A stretch of DNA of 64,000 nucleotides, from positions 202,709,685-202,773,684 of the forward strand of contig NC_133662.1 of assembly GCF_037893015.1 (NCBI RefSeq), read 5' to 3'. Shown in pieces: positions 22,451 through 36,780 of the stretch. The stretch is from Macrotis lagotis (Eukaryota > Chordata > Mammalia > Peramelemorphia > Peramelidae). Numbering within the stretch: position 1 is the stretch's first letter; every line of letters begins with the position of its first letter. The notes under the pieces are model-generated. The model was not told the DNA's origin. It ran no database searches and saw only the letters and a list, made by a program, of their open reading frames with translations. Position numbers and translations under genes: made by a program.

Positions 22451-22630
22451 AAAAACTAATGGGGTGGCTAGGTGGCATAGTGGATAAAGCACCGGCCCTG
22501 GAGTCAGGAGTATCTGGGTTCAAAACGGTCTCAGATACTTAATAATCACCTAGCTGTGTGGCCTTGGGCAAGCCACTTAACCCCATTTGCCTTGCAAAAA
22601 CCTAAAACAAAACAAAAAAAAAAACTAATG
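22451..22630 (+). mobile_element. tRNA-derived CORE-SINE with 11-bp target-site duplication
   Basis: Element 22462-22619: gggtggctaggtggcatagt, gataaagcaccggccctgga, ccatttgccttgcaaaaacc and an A-rich tail. aaaaactaatg is identical on both sides. Confidence 0.9.
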
Positions 22631-23829
22631 ACCAATTACTGAAATTTATGGTACCTTCATGTAATTATGATACCATCTTCATTAAGGAACAAAGAATCAG
22701 TTGAATAGAAGTAAAAAGGTTTACACCTATAATTTTCAATGTCAATCAGTGAATGATTATTTTGTTGATGAAATTTGATTGTAGTTTGAGATTATGTTAA
22801 AGATTAGTAATATATGTTTTTGATACTTTGCAAGATATCTGTTAATGTAAATAGGGCATTATGTTTATCTGAGTCTAGCACATTATATACATATGTACAC
22901 ATGTATATATCTATGCATGTGTTTTTAAATTACAAAAGACCAAACCAGATACCTTATATCTGCCATTGGCAATATTTTTCAGTTTCCCAAAACTATATTT
23001 TAAAAAATCAGTAGAAGATTAAACTTTTTCTGCCTGCTTGCAGAGGCAGAACTATGAGTAATATGTGGAAGTTGAGAGAGGAGTCTCACAATTAAATCTA
23101 CCATAAAATGAAATAAATGGGTTGACTCCAAAAGTAGCAACTTCTCTCAAAACCTAGATCTTTGAATAAAGGCTAGATGATCACCTATAAGACATGCTAT
23201 AGAAAATATTCTCATTCAGAAATGAACACGATAAAGTGAAATCAAAGATCACTGCTAATTCCAAATTATGATTTTATGATCTTCATCTTTGAAGAATTTT
23301 AGTTAAAATGTAATTATTCTATCTACTTACATTATTTGTAAATTCTGAGTTTTAGTATAGGAAAATATCACTGAAATTTTTATTCACTTAGCAAAAATCA
23401 TGGGTTATTTAAGAGGAGCAGATGATATTGTATTCTCCCACTTAGTTTTCTCTATTGAATACTTATTCAATTGAAATTCCTGACTTCAGTTTTTGTTTTG
23501 ACGTATAGACCTATTGAATAACTTCCCAATGCTCATATTGTGTTTCTTGAGAATATTTTGAAAAATCTATAACAATATTTTTTTTTTCCTGCAGTATGAG
23601 AATCCAGGTGCAGGGACTTACCTTCTTGCCCTGCTTTGTTAACAGTCAATTAAAGGGTAAAATATTTGTTAACAATCAATTAAGGGGTAAACTTCCCTGT
23701 TTTTTATTTTGAGGTATGGGAAGTTTAATTCTAATATATGATTTGGGGACTCAGCAGATTCTGCAGACAACTACAATAAAAGAAAGATTATAAATGTTGT
23801 ATCAGATCAGCTATACTGGGCTACATTAC
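22631..23829. other. No recognised feature
   Basis: Unique-looking sequence. Near 23640-23695 there is a short tandem duplication (tgttaacagtcaattaaagg and tgttaacaatcaattaaggg, about 30 bp apart). No coding frame of interest. Confidence 0.5.
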
Positions 23830-24020
23830 TTGCCAATCATCCATCATACATAGGGTAAAATTCCTGCTTTGAGATTATCTTTTGCTTTATCTAAGTGTGT
23901 CATGTGTTTCTCCAGTAGAATGTTAGCTCCTTCAGTGCAGGGAAGGTTTTGATTTTTGCTTTTTATTCCTAGTATCATGCCTTGTATGTGCTATATATCT
24001 GAAATGAATTTAATGGAAAG
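23830..24020 (+). mobile_element. L2-clade LINE 3' end, diverged
   Basis: gtagaatgttagctccttca, gtgcagggaaggttttgat, tatgtgctatatatctgaaa follow the L2 3' UTR order. It lies antisense to the OLFM3 transcript and may be part of, or just beyond, its 3' UTR. Confidence 0.45.
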
Positions 24021-24821
24021 GGCTTTTCCCCCCATCATCTTTTAGAGATTTATAATGCTTACTGAAAAGGGAGCAAGATGAAAACATAATACCTTCTTGA
24101 CGGTACTTCCAAACCCAACCATAGTCATCACTGAGATTCAACTTCAATGTATTTTATAAAAAATAGTACTTAGTTTACTTTCACAGAAGTGAAGAGATAC
24201 AATTGCACAATGGTGGTTACAATGGTAGAAATACATATTGCCAATAAAATGTTAGCAAGAGGTTTAAAAATGTACTTTACAGCACCGCATCAGAGAATTA
24301 GGTAACAGCAAAATGATGGATATTAATTTTTTCCAAGTAAACCAGATCCATGAATTTTTTTTTATCTTTTAAGAAATAAATGAGGGGGAGAAGTATTCTT
24401 TTCGCTTCCAATTATTACCAAAATATTTCCTGATGTGGAGCAACAAATTGACATTAAAAAAAGGATAGAAGTAAAAAAAGACATTCATGCATTTAAGCCA
24501 CCATTAGTCTCTGACTCAAATATAAGGCAGATCATTAATCTTTTGAAAACTATGACTTTAGTCACTCAAACTCTCTTTAGTGCTTTTCACACAAGGTCAT
24601 GATTGACCTTGCAGAACCAATAATTAAGATGCATTTCCAACAGGTCATCTTAGTACAGTCTTTTTTTTTTTTTTGTGACACACTATAGTATAAAATGCTT
24701 TTTGGCAAATGATGATAAAACACATACTACAGAAAAAAAAGTGAAGTGCTAGAGTTTTTCCACAAATGACACTAAGATAATTGGAAAAATAAAAAATATT
24801 AAAATAAAAATAAAGTGACAC
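24021..24821 (-). other. OLFM3: Candidate OLFM3 3' UTR
   Basis: This follows directly from the OLFM3 stop codon on the minus strand and lacks the young SINEs that fill neighbouring DNA. No AATAAA lies in the first 800 bases. Possible polyadenylation signals read on the minus strand are ATTAAA (24009-24014) and AATAAA (23962-23967). The true end cannot be fixed from sequence alone. Confidence 0.4.
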
Positions 24822-25574
<753 letters not shown>

Positions 25575-25629
25575 TTATATAATCAGTATATATTAATATA
25601 GATTAAAAGGTATATCTGAAGCTTTTGAA

Positions 25630-25790
25630 ACCCTTATTATTTTCTTGTCTTGATCTGCTATTTTATCTTTTTCCCAGTAGAATGTGTACTCCTCAAGGGC
25701 AAAAAGTATCTTGATTTAGTGTATTCTTGGTATCTGGTCTTGGTACTTAGTAGATGTTTAATAAAATCTGTTGAAATCATTCAATTTAAT
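25630..25790 (+). mobile_element. L2-clade LINE 3' end
   Basis: tttttcccagtagaatgtgt, actcctcaagggcaaaaagt, ggtacttagtagatgtttaa: diverged L2 3' UTR, antisense within the OLFM3 intron. Confidence 0.5.
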
Positions 25791-27523
25791 TATTTAATTG
25801 GAACTTAGTGAAGTCAAGAAGATCTGGTTTCAAGTCTTATCTATGACACATTTTGGTTAGGTAGGTTATATGAATTTTTTTGTCTGACAATTCTTTAAGA
25901 AACAGTTGATCTGCATTGGTATAGAAATTTATTTCATGTCTTTCCTATGCCAACAAAATCATAATTCTTGACCCTCTTTCAAAAAATAAAATTAAAAGAA
26001 GGGTCAAAAGAATTTACAAACATTTTAAATATCCTTTTATTGAGAGGGAGGGGCAAATGTTGGGAAGGCAAACTACTCTTTGTTAAGTACCTATTTTTGC
26101 TAATTGTGTTTTATTTGTAAAATGCATTTGATAGGGATACTGAATGATTGAATTGGTTGATAGTAAAGCACCTTAAGTCTGGAAAGAATATCCTAGCCCC
26201 TTTACTTTCCTGATAAGGAATATTGTATCTTGGAGATTGATTTGTCTATAAACCAATAGAAAAAGGTATAAATCTCAGTTCTCTCTCATAACTTTTTGTA
26301 TAGAATTATATCCAAAATACTTGAAGTGACCATTTTCATTTGGGCAACTCAAATGTGTTGACATAGTTATTGATGATTATAGGGGAAATTACCTCGAGTG
26401 ATTTATATTTTCTCTATCTCCTCATCTGGAGCAATAACCTACATTTTATATAAAGGTCTAAGTTTTCACGGTCTAAGGATTATTTTTCAAGTAGTTTTTT
26501 TGTCTTTGGATTATGAATACATTGAACTTCAGAGTTCACAGTATAAGCTTATTATGAGAAGATGCCTCATAATCAATTCTTTTTCCCTTTTATTTCAGTA
26601 CCCAAAACACCTTTGATCAGGTCCACAAAAGTACTGAATTATACTGAATTTGGAAATTCAGATAACTTTTTCTTCAAAGTTCTAATGTAGTTGTTTGTGA
26701 TCCCCTATTCAGGAAAATATCAAAGGGAAGAAGAGCATGATTTTCAATTCTGTTGAACTTACCACTATCTCAAGACTTTACCTGGAACATTTCACTTGGA
26801 ATTCCATCATTGTTTTAGAACTAGAATTTACCTTATAAGTAAGCTAGTCCAGTCCTCTCATTTTATAAGTGAAAATAAATTAGGTCTATTGATATTAAAT
26901 GATTTGATCAAGGTCATTCAGATAGTGAGTAGCAGAGCCAATATTCATATACAGATGCTCTGATTCTATATTTGTCACTCAAACTGTATTCTTTATTCTC
27001 ATTGAGTTTCCTGTCTTCTATTGTCCTGTCATTTCTTCTCTGCATAAGATCATAGAAGCTTGTAGAATTCTATAAAATATATAGATCTGGATAAGACTTC
27101 AGAGTTTATCCAATCCAATCCTTTCATTTTTCAAACGACTCACCCAAAACAAGTTCAGAGCCAGGTTTTGAACTTAGATCCTGACCCTATTTCACATTCC
27201 ACTGCATCAATCGCTCCTTCAGTGAATGCACTTTTATAATAGAGATATAAAGATTCCATATAGTTTTAATAAATTGTTTCTCAAGATTATTCATGCAAAT
27301 AAAGCTAATGAAAACTAGAATCAATGACATTGAAGATTTCTAGGGTGGAATCCTGCACCACAATAATTTTGACATTTTCCTTTAGAGTAACATGATCTAA
27401 TCAAAATATGCAACAGAAGCAATATATTTCTAAGATGAACTGTATACCCCAGAAGAAAGTTTATATTCTTGTAAAGCTAAAATTAAAAGGCAACTTCAAA
27501 GAAAGGCAAAGGTATTTGGTTCA

Positions 27524-27667
<144 letters not shown>

Positions 27668-29606
27668 TCATGGACATGGCCAACAATTCACCAAACACAG
27701 AATAGGAACAAAAGGAAAATGTTGAAATTTAATCATGTTTTTCATAGAAATAGCATATATCACAAACACATGGAATTTTGAGATGGGGAGTTTACATTTT
27801 GCCATTCCTTGGACATTTATATTTTCATTGCTTAGGGGATTACAAAATTGACTTTGGACTGAGAAGACTTGAAAATAATTTGTTGTACTTTCTGGGGAAA
27901 AAAAAATGATGAGACTCATGCCAGCTCAGCAGCTGTCTCTTCTGATGTTTTTGATTCAAAAAATATTTTCCAATAGTAAGCATTTCTTTCCTACTCTTTC
28001 CTATTTCATTAACCACTGACTACCACTATAAAAGGTCAAAAAGTGCTCTTTGATTTTAAGTTAGTAAATATATATTTCCTGAAGAAAGACATGTCTGAAA
28101 TAGATTTCCATGCAATTTTCCTTCTAGAGTACCTGAAACAGATATTAGATTTTTTTTTGTTGCATAAAGAAGTCTAAAAAGAATAGCACAGAATATGCAA
28201 GAAAACTCTAAAAGTCTAAGATTGTGATTATAGAGAGTACATAACAGTGTACTGGGTTGCCAGGAGATGCTGAAAGGGGAAAATGTAATGACCTGAACAA
28301 TATAGTACTATTCAGGAAGGAATTCAAGGAAAAAATCCACCCTTAAAAACTACTGGGGTCTAAGAAAAAAAGGCAATAGAAACTCAGAATATTTATTGTG
28401 AGACTAAGAAGTGATTTTTAATAAAAATCTGTTTAGTGAGTATATTTATAACCAAAGGTATGGGGCAGTAAATGTAGACTTTTCAAATATGGCCAAAGAT
28501 TGCCCATCTCCCAGGTAATTTAAAATATGTCATTTCTCATTTCATTCTCCTACACTATCTTGCCCTTATTTGCCTCTTTATTGCTTTGTTGTTCTCCATT
28601 CCTTTCACCAAATAATGCTGCTTTCTTCTTCATTATCAGTGCTCAAAGTTTAAATGTTTTCACAATTTGAGAATTAGAATGATCAGATTCTAAAAACAAA
28701 GGAGGGGAAATAGTTTACTTAGCATGATATATACATCACGGTCCGTAATGTTTCTTTATTGTTTTCCTAAAAGAAATCATTTTAATACTGACAGAATCTG
28801 GAATTGTGAAATCTTCAGTGCTATGTAGAAGGGTTATATCTTTCATAGTTCACACATATATACATACATACATACATGTAGGGTAGGAATAAAAGAAAGC
28901 CACATTTCGATATAATAATGAGCTTTTCATGGTAAAATCACATCTAGAAAATAATGGAAAACTGAGTTGAGTGGTTCAAATTTTAATAGGTTGAGCCTTG
29001 GAAATTTATATTTTATTTTCTCAGGATTACAAAGTTGACTTTAGATTGGTGTGGGTTTTTCCCTTATTGTTTTCCCCAAAGGATCAATGTCTTCCTACAA
29101 GAATATTTAGTTGAATATTCCTCTGTTATGTTTTTGACCCATTATTTTCATCACAATTGATCAGATTGGTCATTTCTAGTAATTCAAAATAACCAAACAA
29201 GCTTCTAAAAAGGATTCATCTTAATAAAAGAAACTACTTATATTGGCATCCTTTTAAATCTTTTTTTCTATTTTCCTTGAACTTGATATATTAGGTGAGA
29301 GATTCTATGAGAAATGACCATTTCTTCCTTAGAACTCTCCTAAGACTGTATTTTCCTTATCATCTATTGTCAATACCAGCTGAGATTTCTTAGCATATCA
29401 TTTCTGTGTAGTCAGAACAGGCCTGAAATAGATAGTTGCTTATAGTACAAGATGATTATCTAAATTGTTAACTATGACTGCCAGTTCTGAAAAAAAAAAT
29501 GCCTAAAACCCTACTGATTTCTTTTGTTTATATAATTGATTGATGTTTGCTTGTTTCATAGTGTTATGTTCTATCCTCCCCAACACGCCATACATATACA
29601 TAGACG

Positions 29607-29607
<1 letters not shown>

Positions 29608-29640
<33 letters not shown>

Positions 29641-29651
29641 CACACACATAC
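29608..29651. repeat. (CA)n microsatellite
   Basis: About twenty CA units with one AAA interruption. Confidence 0.9.
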
Positions 29652-31039
29652 TCCCTTGCTTTTGATGAATCTTCTATAGAAATATTTATGTTTTTCTTTT
29701 ATATGCTAGTCACTTAGATTTTCCTCCCAGTCACCAAGGCTGATTTCCTGACTAAGATCTGACTCCATAGTGCTAGGAAATTGAAATCATTTTATTACCA
29801 TTAAAAGAGATTATGCTAAGGTAAGTTTTTAAAACCTATAAATTTAAAATTTTTCTATCAGAATTATTCACGTACATATTTGATTCCTTGAGAAAGGACA
29901 TAATGTATATTTTTGTATTTTTTGGATGTCTCAGTACTCTGCATTTCCCATAGTTGCTAAAAGATGTTGAAATGAGTTGAATAAGTATGGATTATCAACT
30001 TCACTATATCCATATTATTATTAATCATAATAGCTAGAATTTATGCAGGTCTTTAAAGTAGCAAAGGGTCTCATGTACATTATTTCATTTACATCCCACA
30101 GTAACTTTCTGGGTTACGTACTATTTTTACTCCCAGTAAAATTTATTATATTTTTTCAATTAAAAGTCTTCTCTCTCCCTCTCTCTCTCCCCCTCTTTTT
30201 CCTTCCTCACTTTCCTTTTTACATTTTTCCAGAAAATTTTATTCAAATTTCCGTGTAATTTTGTCCCTTGTAATTTTTAAATAGATAAAATATAAATATT
30301 AGAATGAAATAGTTACCAATGGTTCACCTTCATATTTAATCAATGAATATAGAATTTGCCTTTTGATGCGCAGTATAGAAAATACTCATTTTTTAAAACT
30401 AATGAGCCATAAGACTGCAATCCTGGATTTGTTCTGTTTCATATAAATAGTCCAAACTACTTAACAGCACTCCAGGTTCTGTGTTCTGGATGGAGACAGA
30501 ATCAAAGGAGAACCAAGCCCAAAGCCATAGCCAGAATATCCTCAGTGATTGCTGTTGTGGAAGTTATTTGCAAATGTGAATCAGATAAGATTCAGGCAAT
30601 GAATACTATTTCTAGGGATCATGATTATTCAAGCTTCCCTCTGGGGATTTTAAAATGATTTTCTCATTGGAAAGCAATTCTTAGTATGCAGTATTTTGAA
30701 ATGCTTTATAGAAAACCATCACACTGATCTCTCATGGAGGTCATGTCTCCTTATCCAGACAAATTGAAGTAGAGAACTGTTTCAATTATCTTGATAATTC
30801 AAGGACATAAAACACCATTCTTTGAAATATCAAAATAATTGGGTTAATGTGTACTGCCTGTCTGTGTCTAATTCAAATAGTGATTGTAATTTTCACTTGA
30901 GGAGGAAAAGCAAGGGTGATACTTCCAGGTTCTATTCACTCCTGGATGTTGATCTTCAGATTGGTTAAGTAAAACAATGACTACTATATCACCAGAGCAT
31001 TTTCAGTTTATCTCTCTCTTTACTGATTTTTTAGGTTTG

Positions 31040-31066
31040 ATATATACATATATATATATATATGAC
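31040..31066. repeat. (TA)n microsatellite
   Basis: Short TA/TACATA run. Confidence 0.8.
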
Positions 31067-31654
31067 AAAATTTTTTTCATTATTATTCATATTACCTTAC
31101 TATCTCTACTTTGTTTTTCATCTTTCTTCTTGTATCAACAGTCTGAAATATAAAACTCTCTTCCTTTAGTAAATAGATTCAAAGGATTCCCATGTCTATA
31201 GATGGCAATTTCTTTTGTACAAAAAGACAAAGAAAATGGTAACAATGATAACAGTGGTGATAGTGTACATTGCTCATCAGTTCCATCAATCTCCAAACCT
31301 TTTCTTGAAGAATCAGCTTTATGATTTAACAGGGGCTAGGCTTATGAATATCTATAAGCCTCTTTTCTTTCTTGATCCTTGACCATGATTCTCAGTCTAG
31401 TTTATTTTATGTCTTTCACTTCACTTGCTTTTACAATGAAGTCATCAAGAATTAAAGTATAATTTAATTTGGAGCACCTTTTCAAAAATCTTCATGGAAC
31501 ATTACTGCTTCTTCTTCTTCTCAATAGATGTTTGTATATTAAACCATAATTACTTTCAAAATTGTCTCTTTGCTTATACTCATCATAAACATCGTAAAGT
31601 GGGATGAACAAAGCTTCTAAGATATGATTTTCCTTGTTCCTTTAAGGCACATGT

Positions 31655-31860
31655 GGTGCAACGGAAACAGTACTGGCATGGAAGTCTGAAAGCAGATTTC
31701 AAATCTTGCTGCTGCTATTTATTATTACTTAACCTTAGGAAAGTCATTTATCTTGTCTAGACCTCAGTTTTTCTTATCTAGAAAATTAAAGGGGTTGGAT
31801 TAGATGGCTTTTGAAATCTCTTTCAGCTCTAACTTTCCTATTCCCCATGACTCTTTTATT
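31655..31860 (+). mobile_element. MIR-type SINE
   Basis: Good sense match to the MIR order: ctgaaagcagatttcaaatc, ttaggaaagtcatttatctt, gacctcagtttttcttatct, ggggttggattagatggc. Confidence 0.65.
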
Positions 31861-32674
31861 TGCCTGTCAGAGGAGAACTTGAGAATCAATGTTCCATTTA
31901 TCAGCAATTTCTTTTTCACAACTTTTCTTCTTTATTTATAACAAGAAAGGATGTGTTTCTGCTCTGCCTATTAAGCAAATATTCCCATATTAAAAATGTG
32001 TGATTCTTAGCACCCTCTGCCCACTTTTTTGCTACACTAGTACTTCCAAGAGATAGCTGCACAGATTTAAGAGCTATTTTATAGTTTTATTCAATTTATG
32101 GATCACTACAAAAATATATCACTTTATAGTCAACATTCTGTTGATCAGTCTTGCAGCCCTGATCTAGACTGGTCTTAACAAACAAACAATCTGTCTTCGA
32201 GCCTATACCTAAAACCTTTTAACATGGTAGCTAGAACATATTATATTAGTCTAATTGCACTATTGATACAGGTTTCAAGGTCCTTGGATCATCTCAGAAT
32301 AATGCTTCTATCAAAAACTCTGCACATAATTATTTACACTGGAAGGAGAACATTTACTGGGCACAGGGAAATTTTTGATGAGAGAACTCTTAATACAACT
32401 AGCTACCTTCTTTGCCACATATGTTCTTAGAGAATTGACCAGAACCCTAAGGAGTTACATGGTTTTTCCCGGGTCAAATCTCCAAAATGTGACATAATTC
32501 ACAAACTCAAGTCTTCTAAACACTAAGGCTACTTTTCTATCCCAATGCAATTCTACTTTTCATAATGAACATTTAATAAATATTTATTCAAATTGAAGTT
32601 AAAATAAATGAAGATTGTGTCCAGCAAGTAGTAAACCTGCTAAGGCAATCTATGCTCAGATTTTTAACCTTGAT

Positions 32675-32936
32675 TGCTGTTGTTCAGTTGTTTCAGTAAT
32701 TTCTGATTTTGTTTTGTTATGTCATTTAAGCTATTCTTTGCAAAGATACTAGAGTGGCTTGTCATTTCCTTTTTTAGCACATTTTATTGATGAGGAGACT
32801 GAGGCAAACAGGGTTAAGGGACATGCCAAGGACCACATAGTTACTTAAGTGTCTGAGGAGAGATTGGAATTGAGGAAAATGAGTCTTCCTGACTTGAAGT
32901 AAAACATTCTATCTACTGTGCCATCTAGTTGCCCTT
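32675..32936 (-). mobile_element. Longer CORE-SINE subtype, antisense
   Basis: gctgttgttcagttgtttca, gcaaagatactagagtggct, gaggagactgaggcaaacag, then ctatctactgtgccatctag at the head side. Confidence 0.75.
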
Positions 32937-33157
32937 AAACTTTTTTACTTCTATGGTTTTCTTTGTTTTCCCTTTAGTTTCTTCATAAAATCTCCTTTAG
33001 AAAAAATATTAATTCTGTCTTCCCAGCACATCTATTGAAAGAACTTGAGAGGCTTAGACTAGAGAAGCTAGGACTCTACAGAGAAGAGTATCATATACTA
33101 GAAAGAAAAGTTATTTTGATTGGTCAAAAAAAGAAGAACGATAGAATCAATGGATAA

Positions 33158-33173
33158 CCCCCCCCCCCCCCCC
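33158..33173. repeat. C16 homopolymer
   Basis: Sixteen consecutive C. Such runs are prone to length error in assemblies. Confidence 0.9.
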
Positions 33174-33589
33174 AAGAGAGACAGTTTCTGGTTCAGTATG
33201 TAGAAATTCCCAATAGTTAAAGTTGTTCAAAAATGCAAGGAGCTGCTTTAGGAGATGGTTTTTCTGTCTTCCAGAGAAGTCTTATAGCAAAGGTGAATTT
33301 GACCACTTTTGACATGTTTCAGGTAACGGTTTGAATAGATGGTAGCTAAAAGTTTTTCAAAATAAAAAACAAACAATGAATTTAGAAAAAGAAATCTTGT
33401 AGTCAGTTGTGAACACCTGTGTCCCTCCTCATTTCGAATGGCCATCAATGACTTAAATTACCCAGTATGTAAAAGTTATAAAGCTATACTAATGATGTTT
33501 CAGAAACTTTATTAAATCAGTTGATTTTTTTTTAATCTGGTCTTTGGTAGACTGGGATACTAAGTATCTGCAAAATAGCCTTGAAGAAA

Positions 33590-33800
33590 TACCTAGGCAT
33601 GGATTAGGAGACTTAGATTTGGAATCCTGGGTGCTCATTATCTATGTGACCTTAGGCAAATCACCTTTCTATATCTGTTTGTTCATCAATAAAATGAAGA
33701 TGATAATACTTAGATGATAATTAGGTATTGCCTAATTCACATATAGGGTTGCTCTGATTAGAATACTTTGAAGATCTTAGAGTCTTATATTAAGGTGAGT
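33590..33800 (+). mobile_element. MIR-type SINE, diverged
   Basis: gacttagatttggaatcctg, gaccttaggcaaatcacctt, ctgtttgttcatcaataaaa and atgataatacttagatg. Confidence 0.55.
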
Positions 33801-33869
33801 TATTGTTTTCTATCCATTAACACAGCACATAGTTTAAAATAGCCAGAAAAATCACTGGTATCTTCTTTC

Positions 33870-34010
33870 AGTATATTTAGTCAAATATAATTTATTAAGT
33901 GTCTATTATATAAAAGGCACTGTGTCAAGTCTGGGATACAAAGAAAGACAAAAATTAGTCCCTGCTTTTAAGGAAGTCACAGTTTAATGAAGGAACTCAC
34001 AGAAAAATTA
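33870..34010 (-). mobile_element. L2-clade LINE 3' end
   Basis: Antisense of an L2 terminus: taatttattaagtgtctatt, ggcactgtgtcaagtctggg, atacaaagaaagacaaaa, agtccctgcttttaagga. Confidence 0.6.
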
Positions 34011-34079
34011 TAATAGTTTCCATTTCAATAAGTCAAACAAAACTTAATTGCCAGACATATCCTATGTGATAAGGGAAGC

Positions 34080-34080
<1 letters not shown>

Positions 34081-34139
<59 letters not shown>
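34081..34139. repeat. (GA)n microsatellite
   Basis: About 29 uninterrupted AG units. The length suggests high variability. Confidence 0.97.
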
Positions 34140-34143
<4 letters not shown>

Positions 34144-34499
34144 AAAAATGACCTGCAAACATGGATAATAAAATATGAAGTTTTTCTTGCTTCATCACTT
34201 TCCTCCTGGGCCATCCAATTAGATATGAAATGCATAAAATAGCATCATGTAGAATTATATATATTTAATATTCAGAGAAACTTAATTCATAGACAAGTAT
34301 AGACAGTGATCAGTTGATTTCTTACTTATTTTATGATATAAGATTAGACATGACAGAATTGTCAATTGTTAGTTTAGAAGCAATTAAAAAAGATCTAGTA
34401 TGATGGTTAGTTGCAGGATCAATCAAACAAATCAACCATCTGTTTCTTTTCTTGTTTTTTTTGACATATAATTGTACCAAACGACTTTAAAATATCCAG

Positions 34500-34980
34500 T
34501 GTTGTAGAACCTCAGAATTCCAGTGTTGTAAGGAGACAGAGGAATTATAGTCCCACTGCGTCTAAGGATAATTCCCTCTACCATATTCCCACAAGGGACC
34601 ATTCCATTTTCAATTGAAGAAGACCATTAAATGAGAATTCATTTTCTCCCGTGATATCTAATTCTAATTTTTGGCTGTTCTTTTTGTCAGAAAAGGTTGT
34701 GGTTTTTTGTTTCTACATATTGATATTAAGCTTAAATTTACCTCTTTGGCATTCAACTCATTGCTCCTACTTCTATCTTCTGGGGCCATGTAGAATAAGA
34801 ATAATTTCACTTTCGCAGGTATCATCCACAGGTATTGAAAACATTATCATACCTCTCTCCAAGTTATTATCTTCTTCAGTCTAAATTTCTCTAGTTAATT
34901 CATCTAAACCTCTGCTAATTCATCCTATCCATTTACTATCTTGGTGACCTGGTCATGTTAAAATTACCTCCATTCAAAAC
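34500..34980 (+). mobile_element. L3/CR1-type LINE 3' region
   Basis: It matches the remembered CR1/L3 3' region in order: ctaatttttggctgttcttt, gatattaagcttaaatttac, ctcattgctcctacttctat, cttctggggccatgtagaat and cttggtgacctggtca. It is diverged and has no intact frame. Confidence 0.55.
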
Positions 34981-35007
34981 CCAAGTATATGTCCAAATTA
35001 TCATCCT

Positions 35008-35237
35008 CACCACCACCACCACCACCACCACCACCACCACCACCACCACCACCACCACCACCACCACCACCACCACCACCACCACCACCACCACCACCAC
35101 GACCACCACCACGACCACCACCACGACCACCACCATCACCACCACCACCACCATCACCACCACCACCACCACCCCCACCACCACCCCCACCACCACCCCC
35201 ACCACCACCCCCACCACCACCACCACCACCACCACCA
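35008..35237. repeat. (CAC)n trinucleotide repeat with 12-bp higher-order units
   Basis: About 230 bp of CAC. After some 30 pure units there are three 12-bp repeats of cacgaccaccac type (G at 35101, 35113, 35125), two CATCAC interruptions, then four 12-bp repeats with five C in a row (starting 35172, 35184, 35196, 35208). The open frames for poly-Thr, poly-Pro and antisense poly-Val are artefacts of it. Confidence 0.97.
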
Positions 35238-35459
35238 TCCTAATCATTTGTTGAATACTTCTTTTTCAGTACTGCTGAATACCATGGAATAAGAGAACTT
35301 GTCAAAGTTTATTTCTTAGAGGACTCACAATATATTAAACATTTATCTTTAAACCAACCAGAGGGTAAATGTTCAGTAAATGACTCAGGGGTTTGTGGTT
35401 AGAATAATTGCATGATCTCTTGGGGAGAGTCTCATAGAGTGTCTTGAGATCATATGAAA

Positions 35460-35640
35460 GATCCAACATATCCTTGGGACTTTGATGATATTAGATTTAG
35501 AGGTAATAGGAGTTTTTGAGGTCACTGAATTCAGTTTATTCACTCTACACGTGAAGAAAATGAGACCTAAGAAACTTCTCTAAGGCGTTACAGATAACAG
35601 TCAGATTATAGAAATGAGTTCTTATTCACATACAGAGGTA
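35460..35640 (-). mobile_element. MIR-type fragment, diverged
   Basis: gaagaaaatgagacctaaga, tctctaaggcgttacagata and gatgttcatt-like remnants in antisense MIR order. The match is weak. Confidence 0.35.
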
Positions 35641-36465
35641 TTTCTTTGACACCATAGTCATATAGACTAGGAATAAAGATATGAGTAAGGTTTTCACATC
35701 TCTTAGAAGCTTTTGCCTTCATTGTTAGTTAAAAGAGGAATTCATTTTCATTTTCACACTTTAATTTGGAAGTTTTCTAAAATTTCCGTATGTATTGGTT
35801 AGCTCTGATCTTTTGCTTTATTCTCTGATTCTTAAATGTTCTTATAACTATTCTTATATTTGATTCTTCTGAGATGTCTAGGACCATCTGATTAGAGTGG
35901 TTGGACTCAGTTTAATATCAGTTATCTTGGCAAGATGTATTGGATCCTCAGAGGAAAGAAGATACAGATGGTTATAAAAATAGAAGACATTAAAAAACTG
36001 ATATTCACAAAGCTCCTTAGATTCAAAAAAGATTTGATCAGGTTTTATTTGTTTTTTTTTTTGCATCTAGTACATATTGCTTTGCTGACTTTGAAATGAT
36101 AATAAATGTTTTATTTGAAAATAAGACTATTGTTTTTCTTATCCACAAGAATAAGGTCATTACCATAAATAAGATTTAGGTCACTTACTATATTTGATTA
36201 TTAGCCAAAATGGAAATGACAGAACTACAAATCAAACCAATAAGCATAAGCCTTTTTAAAGTTATGATATTACCCTCTAATTTCTAATTACTACTAAAAT
36301 TCCTATAAATAATAATTCTCATGACCCTCTATGTAAATGAAAAGCTATATCTGAGGGTTCACTAGATGGCACCAAACCATTGCCCTAGCAAAGTACTATG
36401 CAATGTAAGCTATTGGAGATGAAAAAAAAAGTGAAATAGAAAGCCTAACAGTCACATCTTTTAAA

Positions 36466-36503
36466 TACACACACACACACACAACACAAACACACACACA
36501 ACA
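36466..36503. repeat. (CA)n microsatellite
   Basis: CA units with two CAA interruptions. Confidence 0.85.
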
Positions 36504-36625
36504 TATTGAAATAAAAAAAACTTTTTAAAAATTTTTCAAAAAGAATTTTTAAACTAATTTTTTGTGTTTTAGGTAAATTCAAAAAAGCATATAATTTGAG
36601 CATTTGTTTGAAAAAAAAAGTCTCA

Positions 36626-36780
36626 TTTTATTTTTTAGGTTTCTGCAAGGCAAATGGGGTTAAGTGGCTTGCCCAAGGCCACACGGCTAGGTAGTTATTA
36701 AGTGTCTGAGGCCTGATTTGTACTCGGGTACTCTAGACTCCAGGGCCTGTGCTCTATCTACTGCACCACCTAGCTGCCCC
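36626..36780 (-). mobile_element. tRNA-derived CORE-SINE
   Basis: aggtttctgcaaggcaaatg, ccacacggctaggtagttat, ccaccTagctgcccc at the head side, with a poly-T leader. Full length. Confidence 0.85.

Noticed and set aside
27901..27960. cagctgtctcttctg as a trace of an OLFM3 upstream exon (RQLLEK region)
   Set aside because: The translation diverges from noelins on both sides of the short match and there are no splice sites in register.
34936..35254. Long poly-Val, poly-Thr and poly-Pro frames
   Set aside because: They are the frames of a CAC/GTG trinucleotide repeat, with no start context or flanking coding sequence.
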